64,000 bases of DNA from Mycobacterium sp. MBM (GTDB taxonomy: Bacteria > Actinomycetota > Actinomycetes > Mycobacteriales > Mycobacteriaceae), in the NCBI GenBank assembly GCA_021648845.1, contig JAKJHY010000003.1:248001-312000 (forward strand), read 5' to 3'. Shown piece after piece: positions 41,596 through 54,647 of this stretch. The translations under genes and the position numbers were made by a program. Numbering within the stretch: position 1 is the stretch's first letter; the number at the start of each line of letters is the position of its first letter. The notes under the pieces are model-generated. The model was not told the origin of the DNA. It worked only from the letters and a program-made list of their open reading frames with translations, and made no database searches.

Positions 41596-42486
41596 ATGCT
41601 CACCGACCTCATCGCCTTGCCCGGCGGCACCTACCGCATGGGATCGCGGGACTTCTACCCCGAGGAAGCACCGGTGCGCGATGTCACCGTGGCACCGTTC
41701 GCGATCGAGCGGCACCCGGTGACCAACGCGCAGTTCGCCGAGTTCGTCGCCGCCACCGGACATGTCACCGTCGCCGAGCAGCAACTGGACCCGGCGGCGT
41801 TTCCCGGGGTTCCCGCCGAGGAGCTGGTACCGGGTTCGCTGGTGTTCTCACCGACAGCCGGACCGGTGAACCTGCGGGACTGGCGGCAGTGGTGGACCTG
41901 GGTACCGGGTGCGACCTGGCGGCACCCGTCGGGGCCGGGTTCGACGTGTGAGGACAGGCCCGATCACCCCGTGGTGCAGGTCGCCTATCCGGACGCCGCC
42001 GCCTACGCGGCGTGGGCCGGGCGACGATTGCCGACCGAGGAGCAGTGGGAGTACGCCGCCCGCGCGGGTGCGACCACGGCCTACGCGTGGGGCGAAGACG
42101 TCCGCCCCGGCGGCGCGCTGATGGCCAACACCTGGCAGGGCGCGTTCCCGTACCGCAACGACGGCGCCCTGGGTTGGGTCGGCACCTCACCGGTCGGCAC
42201 CTTTGCGCCCAACGGCTTCGGACTGCTCGACATGATCGGCAACGTGTGGGAGTGGACGTCCACGCGCTACGCCCCCCGGCACACCGCACATCCGGAGGTG
42301 TCCGGGTGCTGCCCGCCCCCCGGCGGCGACCCCTCGGTCAACCAGGTGCTCAAGGGCGGTTCGCATCTGTGCGCCCCCGAGTACTGCCACCGCTACCGGC
42401 CGGCGGCCAGGTCCTCGCAGTCACAGGACAGTTCGACCACCCACATCGGATTTCGGTGTGTCGCCGACACACCTGCGCCGGCGTAA
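41596..42486 (+). CDS. Formylglycine-generating enzyme (sulfatase activator)
   Basis: 296 residues, FGE-sulfatase fold: LPGGTYRMGSRDFYPEE, RLPTEEQWEYAARAG, GNVWEWTSTRY and the copper/active-site cysteines C259 and C264 in HLCAPEYCHRY, followed by HIGFRC. It oxidises the Cys of CxPxR in sulfatases to formylglycine. The Cys-type sulfatase 1 kb downstream is the obvious client. Confidence 0.92.
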   Translation: MLTDLIALPGGTYRMGSRDFYPEEAPVRDVTVAPFAIERHPVTNAQFAEFVAATGHVTVAEQQLDPAAFPGVPAEELVPGSLVFSPTAGPVNLRDWRQWWTWVPGATWRHPSGPGSTCEDRPDHPVVQVAYPDAAAYAAWAGRRLPTEEQWEYAARAGATTAYAWGEDVRPGGALMANTWQGAFPYRNDGALGWVGTSPVGTFAPNGFGLLDMIGNVWEWTSTRYAPRHTAHPEVSGCCPPPGGDPSVNQVLKGGSHLCAPEYCHRYRPAARSSQSQDSSTTHIGFRCVADTPAPA

Positions 42487-42564
42487 GTGGCGGCGAAACG
42501 CTGATCGATAGCCACTGGCCTAGGGCTTTACCTGGCGGCAGGTGGCGTAACACGCACCGTATCG

Positions 42565-42584
42565 CCACCGGCGCTGATCGGTGG
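42565..42584 (+). promoter_or_regulatory. Palindrome upstream of GntR gene
   Basis: CCACCG-gcgctgat-CGGTGG, 6-bp arms, 13 bases before the GntR start; a candidate site for autoregulation. Confidence 0.35.
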
Positions 42585-42597
42585 CACAGTTCTCGGC

Positions 42598-43410
42598 ATG
42601 ACCCGGCGCCCGCACATTCCTCCGAAGGACTTTCCGCGTCCTGCGAACCGGGATTACGCGGGAACCCGAGCCGACGCCGCGCGCTGGGCACGTGATGTGC
42701 TGCGCGGCAAGATCCTCGATGGTGTCTACGGAGGGCTTGCCGCGGCTCGCCCGATGCTGCCGTCGGAGACCGAACTCGCGGCCGAGTTCGACGTCAGCCG
42801 CAACGCGATCCGCGAGGCGCTGGAGCTACTGCGCGGTGAAGGGCTGATCACCCGTGTCCAGGGTGCGGGCACCTTCGTCACGGGGGCCAAACTGAGTCAG
42901 CGACTCGACCGCCTCGAAGGCCTCGCCGAATCCCTGGCCGGGCATCAACTACCGGTGGACAACACGGTGCTCTCGGTGCGGGAGTCGGTGGCCACACCGT
43001 TTGTGGCCGCCAAACTGCAACTGCCCGAGAATGCGCCCATCATCTTCATCGAGCGGCTGCGCTCGGTGGGCGGTGTGCCGCTCTCGTTGGACACCACGTC
43101 TCTGCGGGTCGGTGCGATCCCCGTGGACGCCAATCTGGACCGGCAGGACGTCTTCGCGATGATCGAGCGCGAACTCGGCGTGCGGCTGGGCTGGGCCGAG
43201 GTCACCGTGGAATCTGTCGCCGCCGACGCCAACACCGCGGAACTCCTGCAAATCCGTTCCGGTGCACCGCTTCTGCTTCTGCACCGGCTCACCTTCCTCG
43301 AAGACGGCACGCCCTTCGACTTCGAATCCGTGCGCTACCGGGGCGACCGGTGCTCCTTGGTGACCACCGCCGCACGGGAACCCGGTCAGCAGTCCCCGCC
43401 GCCAAAGTAG
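42598..43410 (+). CDS. GntR/HutC-family regulator with UTRA domain
   Basis: 270 residues. Winged HTH at about 27-95 (LPSETELAAEFDVSRNAIRE, GEGLITRVQGAGTFV) and a UTRA ligand-binding domain at about 110-255. It lies between the FGE and sulfatase genes, so it likely controls sulfatase expression in response to a sulfate ester or its product; the ligand is not known. The ATG follows a palindrome and no strong ribosome site is visible. Confidence 0.85.
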   Translation: MTRRPHIPPKDFPRPANRDYAGTRADAARWARDVLRGKILDGVYGGLAAARPMLPSETELAAEFDVSRNAIREALELLRGEGLITRVQGAGTFVTGAKLSQRLDRLEGLAESLAGHQLPVDNTVLSVRESVATPFVAAKLQLPENAPIIFIERLRSVGGVPLSLDTTSLRVGAIPVDANLDRQDVFAMIERELGVRLGWAEVTVESVAADANTAELLQIRSGAPLLLLHRLTFLEDGTPFDFESVRYRGDRCSLVTTAAREPGQQSPPPK

Positions 43411-43464
43411 CCGGCACCCTTTTCCGCTTCACCCTTCACCCTTATCGAGAGAGGTCACTCAACC

Positions 43465-46802
<3,338 letters not shown>

Positions 46803-47144
46803 TCAGCCGACGGACAGCGCTAAGTACGTCACCGCCAGAACTGCCTGGCCGATCACGGCGAAGCCCACCCCGGGCAGGTACCGCGGGGCCGCACCGCGGG
46901 GGTTCGACCGCAGTTGACGACGGCGCAACGCCCCGGCGGCGAACACCCCCGCGGCGAGCACGGCCGCCGCGGCCACCACCGCGAGGCGTGTCGGGTTCCC
47001 GTCCACGCCGACCAACCCGCCCGCGCCGTCCCGGAACAGCACCAGTACTCCGGAGACGGCGATCGCCAACGCGGTGCGGGTCCACGCCAGCGCCGTCCGC
47101 TCCGCCTGTAGTCCGCGGTCCTGTTCGAGCGCTTCCCGCGTCAT
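46803..47144 (-). CDS. DUF202-family membrane protein
   Basis: 113 residues with three membrane helices (about 22-40, 53-71, 92-111). LQAERTALAWTRTALAI matches DUF202 (YidH-like). Function unknown. Its ATG overlaps the stop of the preceding DUF202 gene (ATGA), so the two are co-translated and may form a hetero-complex. Confidence 0.78.
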   Translation of the reverse strand: MTREALEQDRGLQAERTALAWTRTALAIAVSGVLVLFRDGAGGLVGVDGNPTRLAVVAAAAVLAAGVFAAGALRRRQLRSNPRGAAPRYLPGVGFAVIGQAVLAVTYLALSVG

Positions 47145-47494
47145 CGCATGGTGCCGGTGATCGTCAGGCCGACGGTGACCACACCCAGCATCGTCAGGCC
47201 GGCGGTCAGGTAGGTCACCGCGGCGGCGCGCGGCAGCGGCTTGTCGCACCGCATCGCGCGGTCGACCTGAAACCATCGGTGCAGTCCGGCGATCGCGGTC
47301 AGGATCGCCAGCGCGCCGACCGTGATGCCCAGCAGCTGAGGTAGGCCGGGTACCGAGACGTCGGGCATGAATTGCGCCACCGCGACCGCGGCCGCCAGCA
47401 GCCCGAGCGAGGTACGTTGCCAGGCCAGGAAGGTGCGTTCGTTGGCCAGCGTGAACCGGTAGTCGGGTTCGATCTCGGTGTCCTGAATATCCAC
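47141..47494 (-). CDS. YidH/DUF202-family membrane protein
   Basis: 117 residues from GTG 47494 (GAAAGG 8 bases upstream; TTG 47515 is an alternative). LANERTFLAWQRTSLGLL is the DUF202 signature, followed by three membrane helices. Divergent from the ABC importer operon. Confidence 0.8.
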   Translation of the reverse strand: MDIQDTEIEPDYRFTLANERTFLAWQRTSLGLLAAAVAVAQFMPDVSVPGLPQLLGITVGALAILTAIAGLHRWFQVDRAMRCDKPLPRAAAVTYLTAGLTMLGVVTVGLTITGTMR

Positions 47495-47637
47495 GGCTGC
47501 AAGCCTTTCCGACAACGCGAGATGCGGCCAGCATGCGCGTGGTGGCGTAACCCTGATGTCGCCGGCGTACAGATGGCGTAACTGATGCGCAACCTCAGAT
47601 GACAGCGAGGTAACAGAAGCGGTCGAGGCTTGTGCTC

Positions 47638-49092
47638 ATGGACGACGAACAACATCGCATCGGTGGCCGGTGGCGTGCCCGGTCAGCGGCACTGCTGAGC
47701 GCACTCGCGGTGGGCGGAGGGCCGCTGCTGACGGGGTGCGGCCTGCTGTCCGAACCCACCGTCGTGGTCAACGTCGGTTACCAATCCAAAACCATCAACA
47801 CCATCAACGCCGGCACCCTGCTGCGCGACCGTGGCGACTTCGAGAACGCGCTCAGAGAAGTGGGTGCGGCCACCGGCACCAAGTACCGCGTGGTGTGGCA
47901 GGACTTCGCGTCCGGTGCTCCGCTGACCGCGCAGATGATCGCCAGCCACGTCGACATCGGCTCGATGGGTGACTACCCGCTGCTCACCAACGGCTCCAAG
48001 ACACGCAAGTATGACGACGCCGCCACCGAGATGATCGCCACCACCGGCTACAACATGCGCGGATCCCTGAATCAGGTTGTCGTTCCCACAGGTTCGGATG
48101 CGCGTTCACTGCAGGACCTGGTGGGCAAGAAGGTGTCGACGAGTCTCGGCTCGGCGGGCGACGGAATGTTCTCCTCGGCGCTGGCCGTCGGCGACATCGC
48201 CAAGGATGCCGTGCACATCGTCAACCAGGATCCGTCGGTGGGCGCCTCGGCGATTGACGGCCGGCAGGTCGATGCCCTGGCTCAGTTCGTCCCGTGGCCG
48301 CAGCTGGTGGTCTACCGCGATCAGGGCCGGCTGCTCTATGACGGGGGCGACAACAACGTGCCCACCTTTCACGGTGTTGTGGTCCGCAAGCAGTTCGCCG
48401 AGGGGCGCCCCGAAGTGATGGCGGCCTTCATGCGGGCGATGAAGGCCACCACCGACGAGATCGTCGCGCGGCCTCTGCAGGCCGCACTGCGGGTGGGTGA
48501 GCTGACTGGTATCGAACCCGAGGTCATCTACCTCTACAACGGTCCCAACGGTCTTGTCAGCTTCGATATGACGCTCAAAGAGCAGTTCCTGGGCGCCTTC
48601 GCGAAGGTCAAGGATTATCTGGTGAGGCGCGGTTCGGTGGCTTCGGACTTCGATATCGCCGGGTTCCTCGACGATGGCTATCTGCGTGAACTGTTCGGGC
48701 CGCAGTACGAGCAGCGCCGCGCCGACATCACCAATCCGATGGCACTGACCGGTTTCGACGACATCTGCGGTATGCCGGTCGACGATCCGGCGCAGGCCTC
48801 CGAAGTGTGGGCATCTGGCAGCACCGCCGAGGTCGCCGCGACCCCGACCTGTCTGCTGCGCCGCGTCGCCGAACAGGACCAGGTCCGTGCCGCCTACGTG
48901 CCCGACACCCTCACCGGGCTGCGGATCTTCGCCGATCACGCCGTCTGGCTTCACGATCCGTCCGCTGAGCCGGCCCAGCGTTACAAGCCGTTCGCCACCG
49001 ATGCCGGGGCGGACACCTACCGGGCCCGCCATCCGCAGGCTCTTGACGTCGACTACACCGCCGCAGTCGGCCAGTCCCGCACCGCGGGCTGA
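47638..49092 (+). CDS. ABC importer lipoprotein: solute-binding domain fused to NosL-like domain
   Basis: 484 residues. Lipobox LLTGC with C34 follows a basic signal peptide. Residues about 40-345 form a nitrate/sulfonate/taurine-type binding domain (VNVGYQSKTINTIN, IGSMGDYPLLTNG, KVSTSLGSAGDGMF). From about 374 there is an extra domain of 110 residues: DDICGMPVDDPAQASE, a second Cys at TPTCLL, and YKPFATDAGADTYRARHP, which follows the NosL pattern (CGM copper site and a late FATD..A..F/Y segment). Metal-complex uptake or metal sensing is a possibility; sulfonate uptake is the default guess. The permease and ATPase follow. Confidence 0.8.
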   Translation: MDDEQHRIGGRWRARSAALLSALAVGGGPLLTGCGLLSEPTVVVNVGYQSKTINTINAGTLLRDRGDFENALREVGAATGTKYRVVWQDFASGAPLTAQMIASHVDIGSMGDYPLLTNGSKTRKYDDAATEMIATTGYNMRGSLNQVVVPTGSDARSLQDLVGKKVSTSLGSAGDGMFSSALAVGDIAKDAVHIVNQDPSVGASAIDGRQVDALAQFVPWPQLVVYRDQGRLLYDGGDNNVPTFHGVVVRKQFAEGRPEVMAAFMRAMKATTDEIVARPLQAALRVGELTGIEPEVIYLYNGPNGLVSFDMTLKEQFLGAFAKVKDYLVRRGSVASDFDIAGFLDDGYLRELFGPQYEQRRADITNPMALTGFDDICGMPVDDPAQASEVWASGSTAEVAATPTCLLRRVAEQDQVRAAYVPDTLTGLRIFADHAVWLHDPSAEPAQRYKPFATDAGADTYRARHPQALDVDYTAAVGQSRTAG

Positions 49093-49122
49093 TCCACACC
49101 CCCTTCAGGAGAGGACACACCG

Positions 49123-50010
49123 ATGACCCAGATCATGAACCGGCCCCTGGCGGCACCGCCGCCGACGCTCTCCCCGCCGCGCGGGACCGCAACATCCCTG
49201 CGCCGCAGGATGACCGGGATGCTGCCGGTCGCCGTCACACGGCGCGCCCCGGCGCTGGTGCTCCCGCTCATCCCGATCGTCGCCTTCCTGGTGCTCTGGC
49301 ACCTGCTGACCGCCAACAACGTCGTCGCCTGGTTGCGGTTCAACCGGATGCCGTCCCCGGACGCGGTGCTGAGCACCCTGCTGGCGAGGGTCGGCTCGGG
49401 TTCCTACTACGACGATCTGCTGGCCAGCCTGCAGCGGATTCTGCTCGGATTCGGGCTGGCCGCGGTGATCGGGATCGGCGTGGGTGTACTGGTGGGCCGC
49501 TCGGAGGTCGCCCGGATGACCCTGCGGCCGTTCATCGAATTGATCCGGCCGATCCCCGCGATCGCGCTGGTGCCGCTGACCATCCTGCTGTTTCCATCGA
49601 GCGAGCAGGGCATCGTGTTCATCACGTTCTTCGCCGCGTTCTTCCCCGTGGTGGTCAGCACCATCCACGCCCTTGGCTCGATGCCCAAGGTCTGGGAGGA
49701 GGCCGCGCAGACCATGGGCGCTGGGCGGATGTCCCTGCTGTTCCATGTCGTGCTTCCCGGCGCACTGCCCGGCATCTTCGCCGGACTGTCGGTGGCGATG
49801 GGCGTGGCGTGGATCTGCGTGGTGAGCGCGGAGATGATCTCGGGTCAGTTCGGTATCGGCTACTACACCTGGCAGGCGTACGGTCTGCTCGACTATGCGG
49901 GCGTCGTGGTCGGCATGATCTCCATCGGTGCGCTCGGCCTCGGCACCGCCTGGCTGGTGGAACGCGTCGGCCGTCGGGTCAACCGCTGGCTGCCGAGGGC
50001 GTCCCGATGA
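49123..50010 (+). CDS. ABC importer permease (SsuC/TauC type)
   Basis: 295 residues, six membrane helices after a cytosolic N-terminus of about 40 residues. The EAA loop is EEAAQTMGAGRMSLLFHVVL. AGGAGAGG lies 8 bases before the ATG. Partner of the preceding binding protein. Confidence 0.88.
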   Translation: MTQIMNRPLAAPPPTLSPPRGTATSLRRRMTGMLPVAVTRRAPALVLPLIPIVAFLVLWHLLTANNVVAWLRFNRMPSPDAVLSTLLARVGSGSYYDDLLASLQRILLGFGLAAVIGIGVGVLVGRSEVARMTLRPFIELIRPIPAIALVPLTILLFPSSEQGIVFITFFAAFFPVVVSTIHALGSMPKVWEEAAQTMGAGRMSLLFHVVLPGALPGIFAGLSVAMGVAWICVVSAEMISGQFGIGYYTWQAYGLLDYAGVVVGMISIGALGLGTAWLVERVGRRVNRWLPRASR

Positions 50011-50756
50011 GCACCGGCGCCGTCAACCTCCAGCAGTTGCAACTCGGTTTCGACGGTGTGGTCGCGGCGGACATCACGCTGACCATCGACCCCGGTGAGG
50101 TCGTCGTGTTCCTCGGCCCGTCGGGCTGCGGCAAGTCGACCATCCTGCGTGCCCTGGCCGGACTGCTCGCCCCGATGAGTGGAACCGCGACAGTGGACGG
50201 CGCACCCGTAGCCGGCAGCGCCGCGCAGTGTGCGATGGTGTTCCAGGAAGATGCGTTGTTGCCCTGGCGCACCGTACTCAAGAACGTGCAGTTCCCCCTG
50301 AAACTGCGCGGTGTGCGTGGCCGGGAACTCAAGAAGAAGGCCACGGACCGGCTCGACCAAGTGGGCCTGGGGGCCTACCTGGATCATCTGCCCAGCCAGT
50401 TGTCCGGGGGGATGCGTCAGCGCGTACAACTTGCCCGGACCCTCGCATGTGAGCCACGGGTGATGCTGATGGACGAGCCGTTCGGGGCCTTGGATGCCCA
50501 GACGCGCCTAGAGATGCAGCAGTTGCTGATGTCGGTCTGGGAGACCCAGAAGATGACGCTGCTGTTTGTCACCCACGATGTCGATGAGGCGCTGTTGCTC
50601 GCCGACCGGATCGTGCTGTTGACCCACCGGCCCGCGACGGTCGCCGAGGTCATCACGATCGAGAAACCCCGCACGCCGGACGCGCAGTTCGAGGAGTCCT
50701 ACCAGCGGCGCCGACGCGCCATCCTGGACTTTCTCGGTCACCGCCCGGCCGCCTAG
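50007..50756 (+). CDS. ABC importer ATPase (SsuB/TauB type)
   Basis: 249 residues. Walker A GPSGCGKST near 40, Q-loop FQEDALLPW, signature LSGGMRQR, Walker B VMLMDEPFGALD and H-loop VTHDVDEAL. The start overlaps the permease stop (ATGA). Energises uptake of the substrate of the upstream lipoprotein. Confidence 0.92.
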   Translation: MSTGAVNLQQLQLGFDGVVAADITLTIDPGEVVVFLGPSGCGKSTILRALAGLLAPMSGTATVDGAPVAGSAAQCAMVFQEDALLPWRTVLKNVQFPLKLRGVRGRELKKKATDRLDQVGLGAYLDHLPSQLSGGMRQRVQLARTLACEPRVMLMDEPFGALDAQTRLEMQQLLMSVWETQKMTLLFVTHDVDEALLLADRIVLLTHRPATVAEVITIEKPRTPDAQFEESYQRRRRAILDFLGHRPAA

Positions 50757-50784
50757 CTTTTCTGCTGTAGCACAAGGAGATTCG

Positions 50785-52272
50785 ATGAGCACCACCATCC
50801 CCGGGTTTCGCGCGGCCCCGGCCGGCCCGTCATTGCGCTCACCTGCGGTCCTGCGCACCGAGGTGCTCGCGGGTCTGGTCGTCGCGCTGGCGCTGATTCC
50901 CGAGGCCATCGCCTTCTCGGTGATTGCCGGCGTCGATCCACGGGTGGGCTTGTTCTCGACGGTCACCATGGCTATCGCGATCGCCTTCACCGGGGGGCGG
51001 CCCGCGATGATCACGGCCGCGACCGCGGCGGTGGCGCTGGTGGTCGCGCCGGTGTCGCGGGAGTACGGCGTGGGGTACCTGGTCGCCACCATCTTGTTGG
51101 CCGGCCTCATCCAATTGGTGCTGGCGTCGCTCGGGGTGGCCCGGCTGATGCGGTTCATCCCACGCAGTGTGATGGTCGGTTTCGTCAACGCGCTGGCAGT
51201 CCTGGTGTTCGCTTCCCAGCTGCCGCATCTGATCGGTGTGCCGTGGCTGGTGTATCCGCTGGTTGTGGTGGGCCTGCTGCTCATGGTGGCGCTACCGAAG
51301 CTGACCACGGCGGTGCCGGCGCCGCTGCTGGTGGTGCTGGTGCTCACGGCTGCGGTGGTGGTGTTCGGATGGCAGGTCCCCGATGTGGGAGATCAAGGGG
51401 CCTTGCCGGATTCGCTGCCGATCCCCGGCCTGCCGGATGTGCCACTCAGCCTGCATACGCTGCAGGTCATCGCGCCGTACGCGTTGGGCGCGGCGGCGGT
51501 GGGGCTGCTGGAATCGTTGATGACCGCCAAGCTCGTCGACGAGATCACCGACACCCCGTCGAACAAGACCCGCGAGGCGGCCGGGCAGGGCGTCGCGAAC
51601 GTGGTGACCGCGTTGTTCGGCGGCATGGGCGGGTGTGCCGTGGTCGGTCAGACGATGATGAACGTCAAGGTCGCCGGCGCGCGAACCCGGCTGTCCACCT
51701 TGATGAGTGGGGTCTTCGTGCTCATTCTTGTGGTGGCACTCGGCGATCTCGTCGGACGTATCCCGATGGCCGCGCTCGTCGCGGTGATGATCGTGGTGTC
51801 GGCGGCGACGTTCGACTGGCACAGCGTGGCGCCGCGCACGCTGAAAATCTTGCCGCGCAGCGAGACCCTGGTGATGCTGGTGACGGTCGCGGGCACGGTC
51901 GCGACCGGTAACCTGGCCGTCGGCGTGGGTCTCGGTGTGCTTGCCGCGACGCTGGCCTTCGCGCGGCGCGTGGCGCACTTCACCACGGTGCAGGCGATAC
52001 CGGGGCCGGACGACACCCGCACCTATCAGGTGCGCGGTGATCTGTTCTTCGTGTCCAGCAACGACCTCGTGCATCAGTTCGACTATGGCAACGATCCCGA
52101 CGATGTGGTGGTCGACCTGTCCGGCACGTCGGTGTGGGACGCGTCCTCGGTCGCCACGCTGGATGCGATCCGGAACAAGTACGCATCCCGCGGGAAGTCC
52201 GTGCGGTTCACCGGTGTGGACGAGGTGAGTCGCGACCGGCTGAACCGGTTGTCAGGACGGCTGGGTGGGTAA
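50785..52272 (+). CDS. SulP-family anion transporter with STAS domain (copy 1)
   Basis: 495 residues: about 10-14 membrane helices (VLAGLVVALALIPEAIAFSV signature, GGRPAMITAATAAVALVV) and a C-terminal STAS domain (about 405-490, SSNDLVHQFDYG and VVDLSGTSVWDASS). Family members import sulfate or bicarbonate. About 65-70% identical by eye to the next gene, so a tandem duplication. Preceded by AAGGAGA. Confidence 0.88.
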   Translation: MSTTIPGFRAAPAGPSLRSPAVLRTEVLAGLVVALALIPEAIAFSVIAGVDPRVGLFSTVTMAIAIAFTGGRPAMITAATAAVALVVAPVSREYGVGYLVATILLAGLIQLVLASLGVARLMRFIPRSVMVGFVNALAVLVFASQLPHLIGVPWLVYPLVVVGLLLMVALPKLTTAVPAPLLVVLVLTAAVVVFGWQVPDVGDQGALPDSLPIPGLPDVPLSLHTLQVIAPYALGAAAVGLLESLMTAKLVDEITDTPSNKTREAAGQGVANVVTALFGGMGGCAVVGQTMMNVKVAGARTRLSTLMSGVFVLILVVALGDLVGRIPMAALVAVMIVVSAATFDWHSVAPRTLKILPRSETLVMLVTVAGTVATGNLAVGVGLGVLAATLAFARRVAHFTTVQAIPGPDDTRTYQVRGDLFFVSSNDLVHQFDYGNDPDDVVVDLSGTSVWDASSVATLDAIRNKYASRGKSVRFTGVDEVSRDRLNRLSGRLGG

Positions 52273-52475
52273 TCCCGGCCTGCTCGGCGATGATTCCTGC
52301 GCCGGTGTGCGCCTCGCAATTCGCACTCTAACCTTGGGTGAGAGTAGGGTCATGTCCGGCTGAGGCTGGAGTTATCCGGCACCGTGTCGGTTGCAGGGTT
52401 CACGGCTCGCATCGATGCGACGGCCGGCCCCATGATCGCCTGGCACTGTGGTGCCGAGATTTCGAACGGAAAACC

Positions 52476-54002
52476 GTGTCTTCACAACACAGTTCGTCAA
52501 CCCCAGTGGTGCGGGAAGCAGGCGACCCGAGCACGTCGGTGATGGCGGCGCTGCGGTCGCCCAAGCGGCTCAAGACCGAGGTGCTCGCCGGCCTGGTGGT
52601 GGCACTGGCCCTGATCCCCGAGGCCATCTCGTTTTCGATCATCGCCGGCGTCGACCCACGCGTCGGCCTCTTTGCTTCCTTCACGATGGCCGTCACCATC
52701 GCGATCGTCGGTGGGCGCCCGGCCATGATCTCGGCGGCCACCGGTGCGATCGCTCTGGTCATTGCACCGCTGGCCCGCCAATACGGGGTCGACTACTTCG
52801 TTGCGGCCGTGCTGCTCGCGGGTGTGTTCCAGATCGTGCTCAGCGTGCTCGGGGTGGCTCGGCTGATGCGGTTCATCCCGCGCAGCGTGATGGTGGGCTT
52901 CGTCAACGCCCTGGCCATCCTGATCTTCACCTCACAGCTACCGCACCTGCTCGGCGTACCGGCGCTGGTCTACCCGTTCGTCGCCATCGGGCTGGTGATC
53001 ATGGTGTTCCTGCCGAAGCTGACAACCGTCGTTCCCGCGCCGCTGGTGGCCATCGTGGCGCTCACCGCGGCGGCCATCGTGTTCGGCGTACAGATTCCCG
53101 ATGTGGGGGACGAGGGCGAACTGCCCTCGAGCCTGCCGACCCTGTTCTTCCCCGACGTGCCGTTCACGTGGGAGACCCTGTCGATCATCGCGCCCTACGC
53201 CCTGGCGATGGCGTTGGTCGGGCTGCTCGAATCGCTGATGACGGCGAAGCTGGTCGACGACATCACCGACACCCACAGCAACAAGACCCGGGAGGGCTGG
53301 GGTCAGGGTGTCGCCAACGTGGTCACCGGCTTCTTCGGCGGGATGGGCGGCTGCGCGATGATCGGGCAGACCATGATCAACGTCAAGGTGTCGGGCGCGC
53401 GTACCCGGATATCGACGTTCCTTGCCGGGCTGTTCCTGCTGGGTTTGGTTGTCGGACTGGGCGATATCGTGGCACTCATCCCGATGGCCGCGCTGGTGGC
53501 GGTGATGATCATGGTCTCGGTCGGCACCATGGACTGGCACAGCATTGCGCCGAAGACGTTGCGCCGCATGCCACGCAGCGAAACGCTGGTCATGCTGACC
53601 ACCGTCGTCGTCACCGTGGCCACGCACAACCTGGCCTACGGCGTCATCGTCGGCTCGTTGACCGCGATGGTGCTCTTTGCGCGCCGGGTGGCCCATCTGG
53701 TCACCGTCGAGAAGGTCGACGAAGCAGGCACCGCCGACACCGTCGTGTACCGGGTGACCGGCGAATTGTTCTTCGCCTCCAGCAATGACCTTGTGTACCA
53801 GTTCAACTACGCCGATGATCCGGCGAATATCGTCATCGACATGTCGGCCTCGCATATCTGGGATGCGTCCACCGTCGCCGCACTCGATGCGGTGACCACG
53901 AAGTACCACGCCAAGGGTAAGCGCGTCGACATCGTCGGATTGAACTCCGATTCGGCCGACCGGCACGACCGGCTGTCCGGATCCCTGGGTGCGGGGCATT
54001 GA
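52476..54002 (+). CDS. SulP-family anion transporter with STAS domain (copy 2)
   Basis: 508 residues from GTG 52476. Same build as copy 1: TEVLAGLVVALALIPEAISF, GGRPAMISAATGAIALVIAP and a STAS domain with SSNDLVYQFNYA, VIDMSASHIWDAST. The divergence between the two copies is spread evenly, with copy 2 having a longer Ser-rich N-terminus. The 200-bp gap before it holds no gene. Its stop overlaps the MerR start. Confidence 0.87.
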   Translation: MSSQHSSSTPVVREAGDPSTSVMAALRSPKRLKTEVLAGLVVALALIPEAISFSIIAGVDPRVGLFASFTMAVTIAIVGGRPAMISAATGAIALVIAPLARQYGVDYFVAAVLLAGVFQIVLSVLGVARLMRFIPRSVMVGFVNALAILIFTSQLPHLLGVPALVYPFVAIGLVIMVFLPKLTTVVPAPLVAIVALTAAAIVFGVQIPDVGDEGELPSSLPTLFFPDVPFTWETLSIIAPYALAMALVGLLESLMTAKLVDDITDTHSNKTREGWGQGVANVVTGFFGGMGGCAMIGQTMINVKVSGARTRISTFLAGLFLLGLVVGLGDIVALIPMAALVAVMIMVSVGTMDWHSIAPKTLRRMPRSETLVMLTTVVVTVATHNLAYGVIVGSLTAMVLFARRVAHLVTVEKVDEAGTADTVVYRVTGELFFASSNDLVYQFNYADDPANIVIDMSASHIWDASTVAALDAVTTKYHAKGKRVDIVGLNSDSADRHDRLSGSLGAGH

Positions 54003-54409
54003 GCGCCGGCGCGCGTCTGCAGATCGGGCAGGTCGCCGCGCGGACCGAGCTGTCCATAGCCACCGTGCGCCACTACGACGAGGTCGGACTGGTCACGCCG
54101 TCGGCACGATCGGCCGGCGGGTTTCGGCTGTACACGGAGGCCGATGTCGAGCGGCTGTTGCTGATCCGGCGGATGAAGCCGCTGGGTTTCGCCCTCGCCG
54201 ATATGAAAGGCCTGTTGGATGCCCTCGACTCGCTCAACGGCGGGGCGTCCGCACAGCAGCGCGCCGCTGCGGCGGAGCACCTGCGCGCGTGTGAAAGCAA
54301 GGCGCGGGAAAGCGCCGAGAGACTGCGGAAGCACCTTGCCTACGCCGAGGAATTGACCGGGCTGCTCGGCCGGCTTCTGGGCCGCGCCGGCTCGGGTGAG
54401 AGGGCCTGA
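53999..54409 (+). CDS. MerR-family regulator
   Basis: 136 residues from TTG overlapping the SulP stop (TTGA). Winged HTH near residues 8-75 (IGQVAARTELSIATVRHYDE, GGFRLYTEADVERLLLI) and a C-terminal dimer coiled coil. No Cys, so not a metal sensor of the classic type. Likely regulates the SulP genes. Confidence 0.82.
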   Translation: MSAGARLQIGQVAARTELSIATVRHYDEVGLVTPSARSAGGFRLYTEADVERLLLIRRMKPLGFALADMKGLLDALDSLNGGASAQQRAAAAEHLRACESKARESAERLRKHLAYAEELTGLLGRLLGRAGSGERA

Positions 54410-54647
54410 CTTCCCGGCTCGTTGTCGCCGTGGCCTGGGCCCGTCGCCGTCGGTTCTCGGCCGACCAGAATGCGTAGCCTGCCTTAGCGATGCAGGTGGC
54501 GCCATGTGCTTCGGTGAGCTAACAAATGTGCGTCGTGCGCTGCACCAACGCGCGTAAGTGAATGCAATCGAATTGATCCCGTTTCGAGTGTGATTCACCC
54601 CACGGTATGCGCTACATTGTGACGGCAGTCATAGAGAGGGATCGATC

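Noticed and set aside
46803..47534. Single long frame covering both DUF202 genes
   Set aside because: The two DUF202 proteins lie in different frames with an ATGA overlap; the long frame's upstream part is the wrong-frame reading of the first gene.
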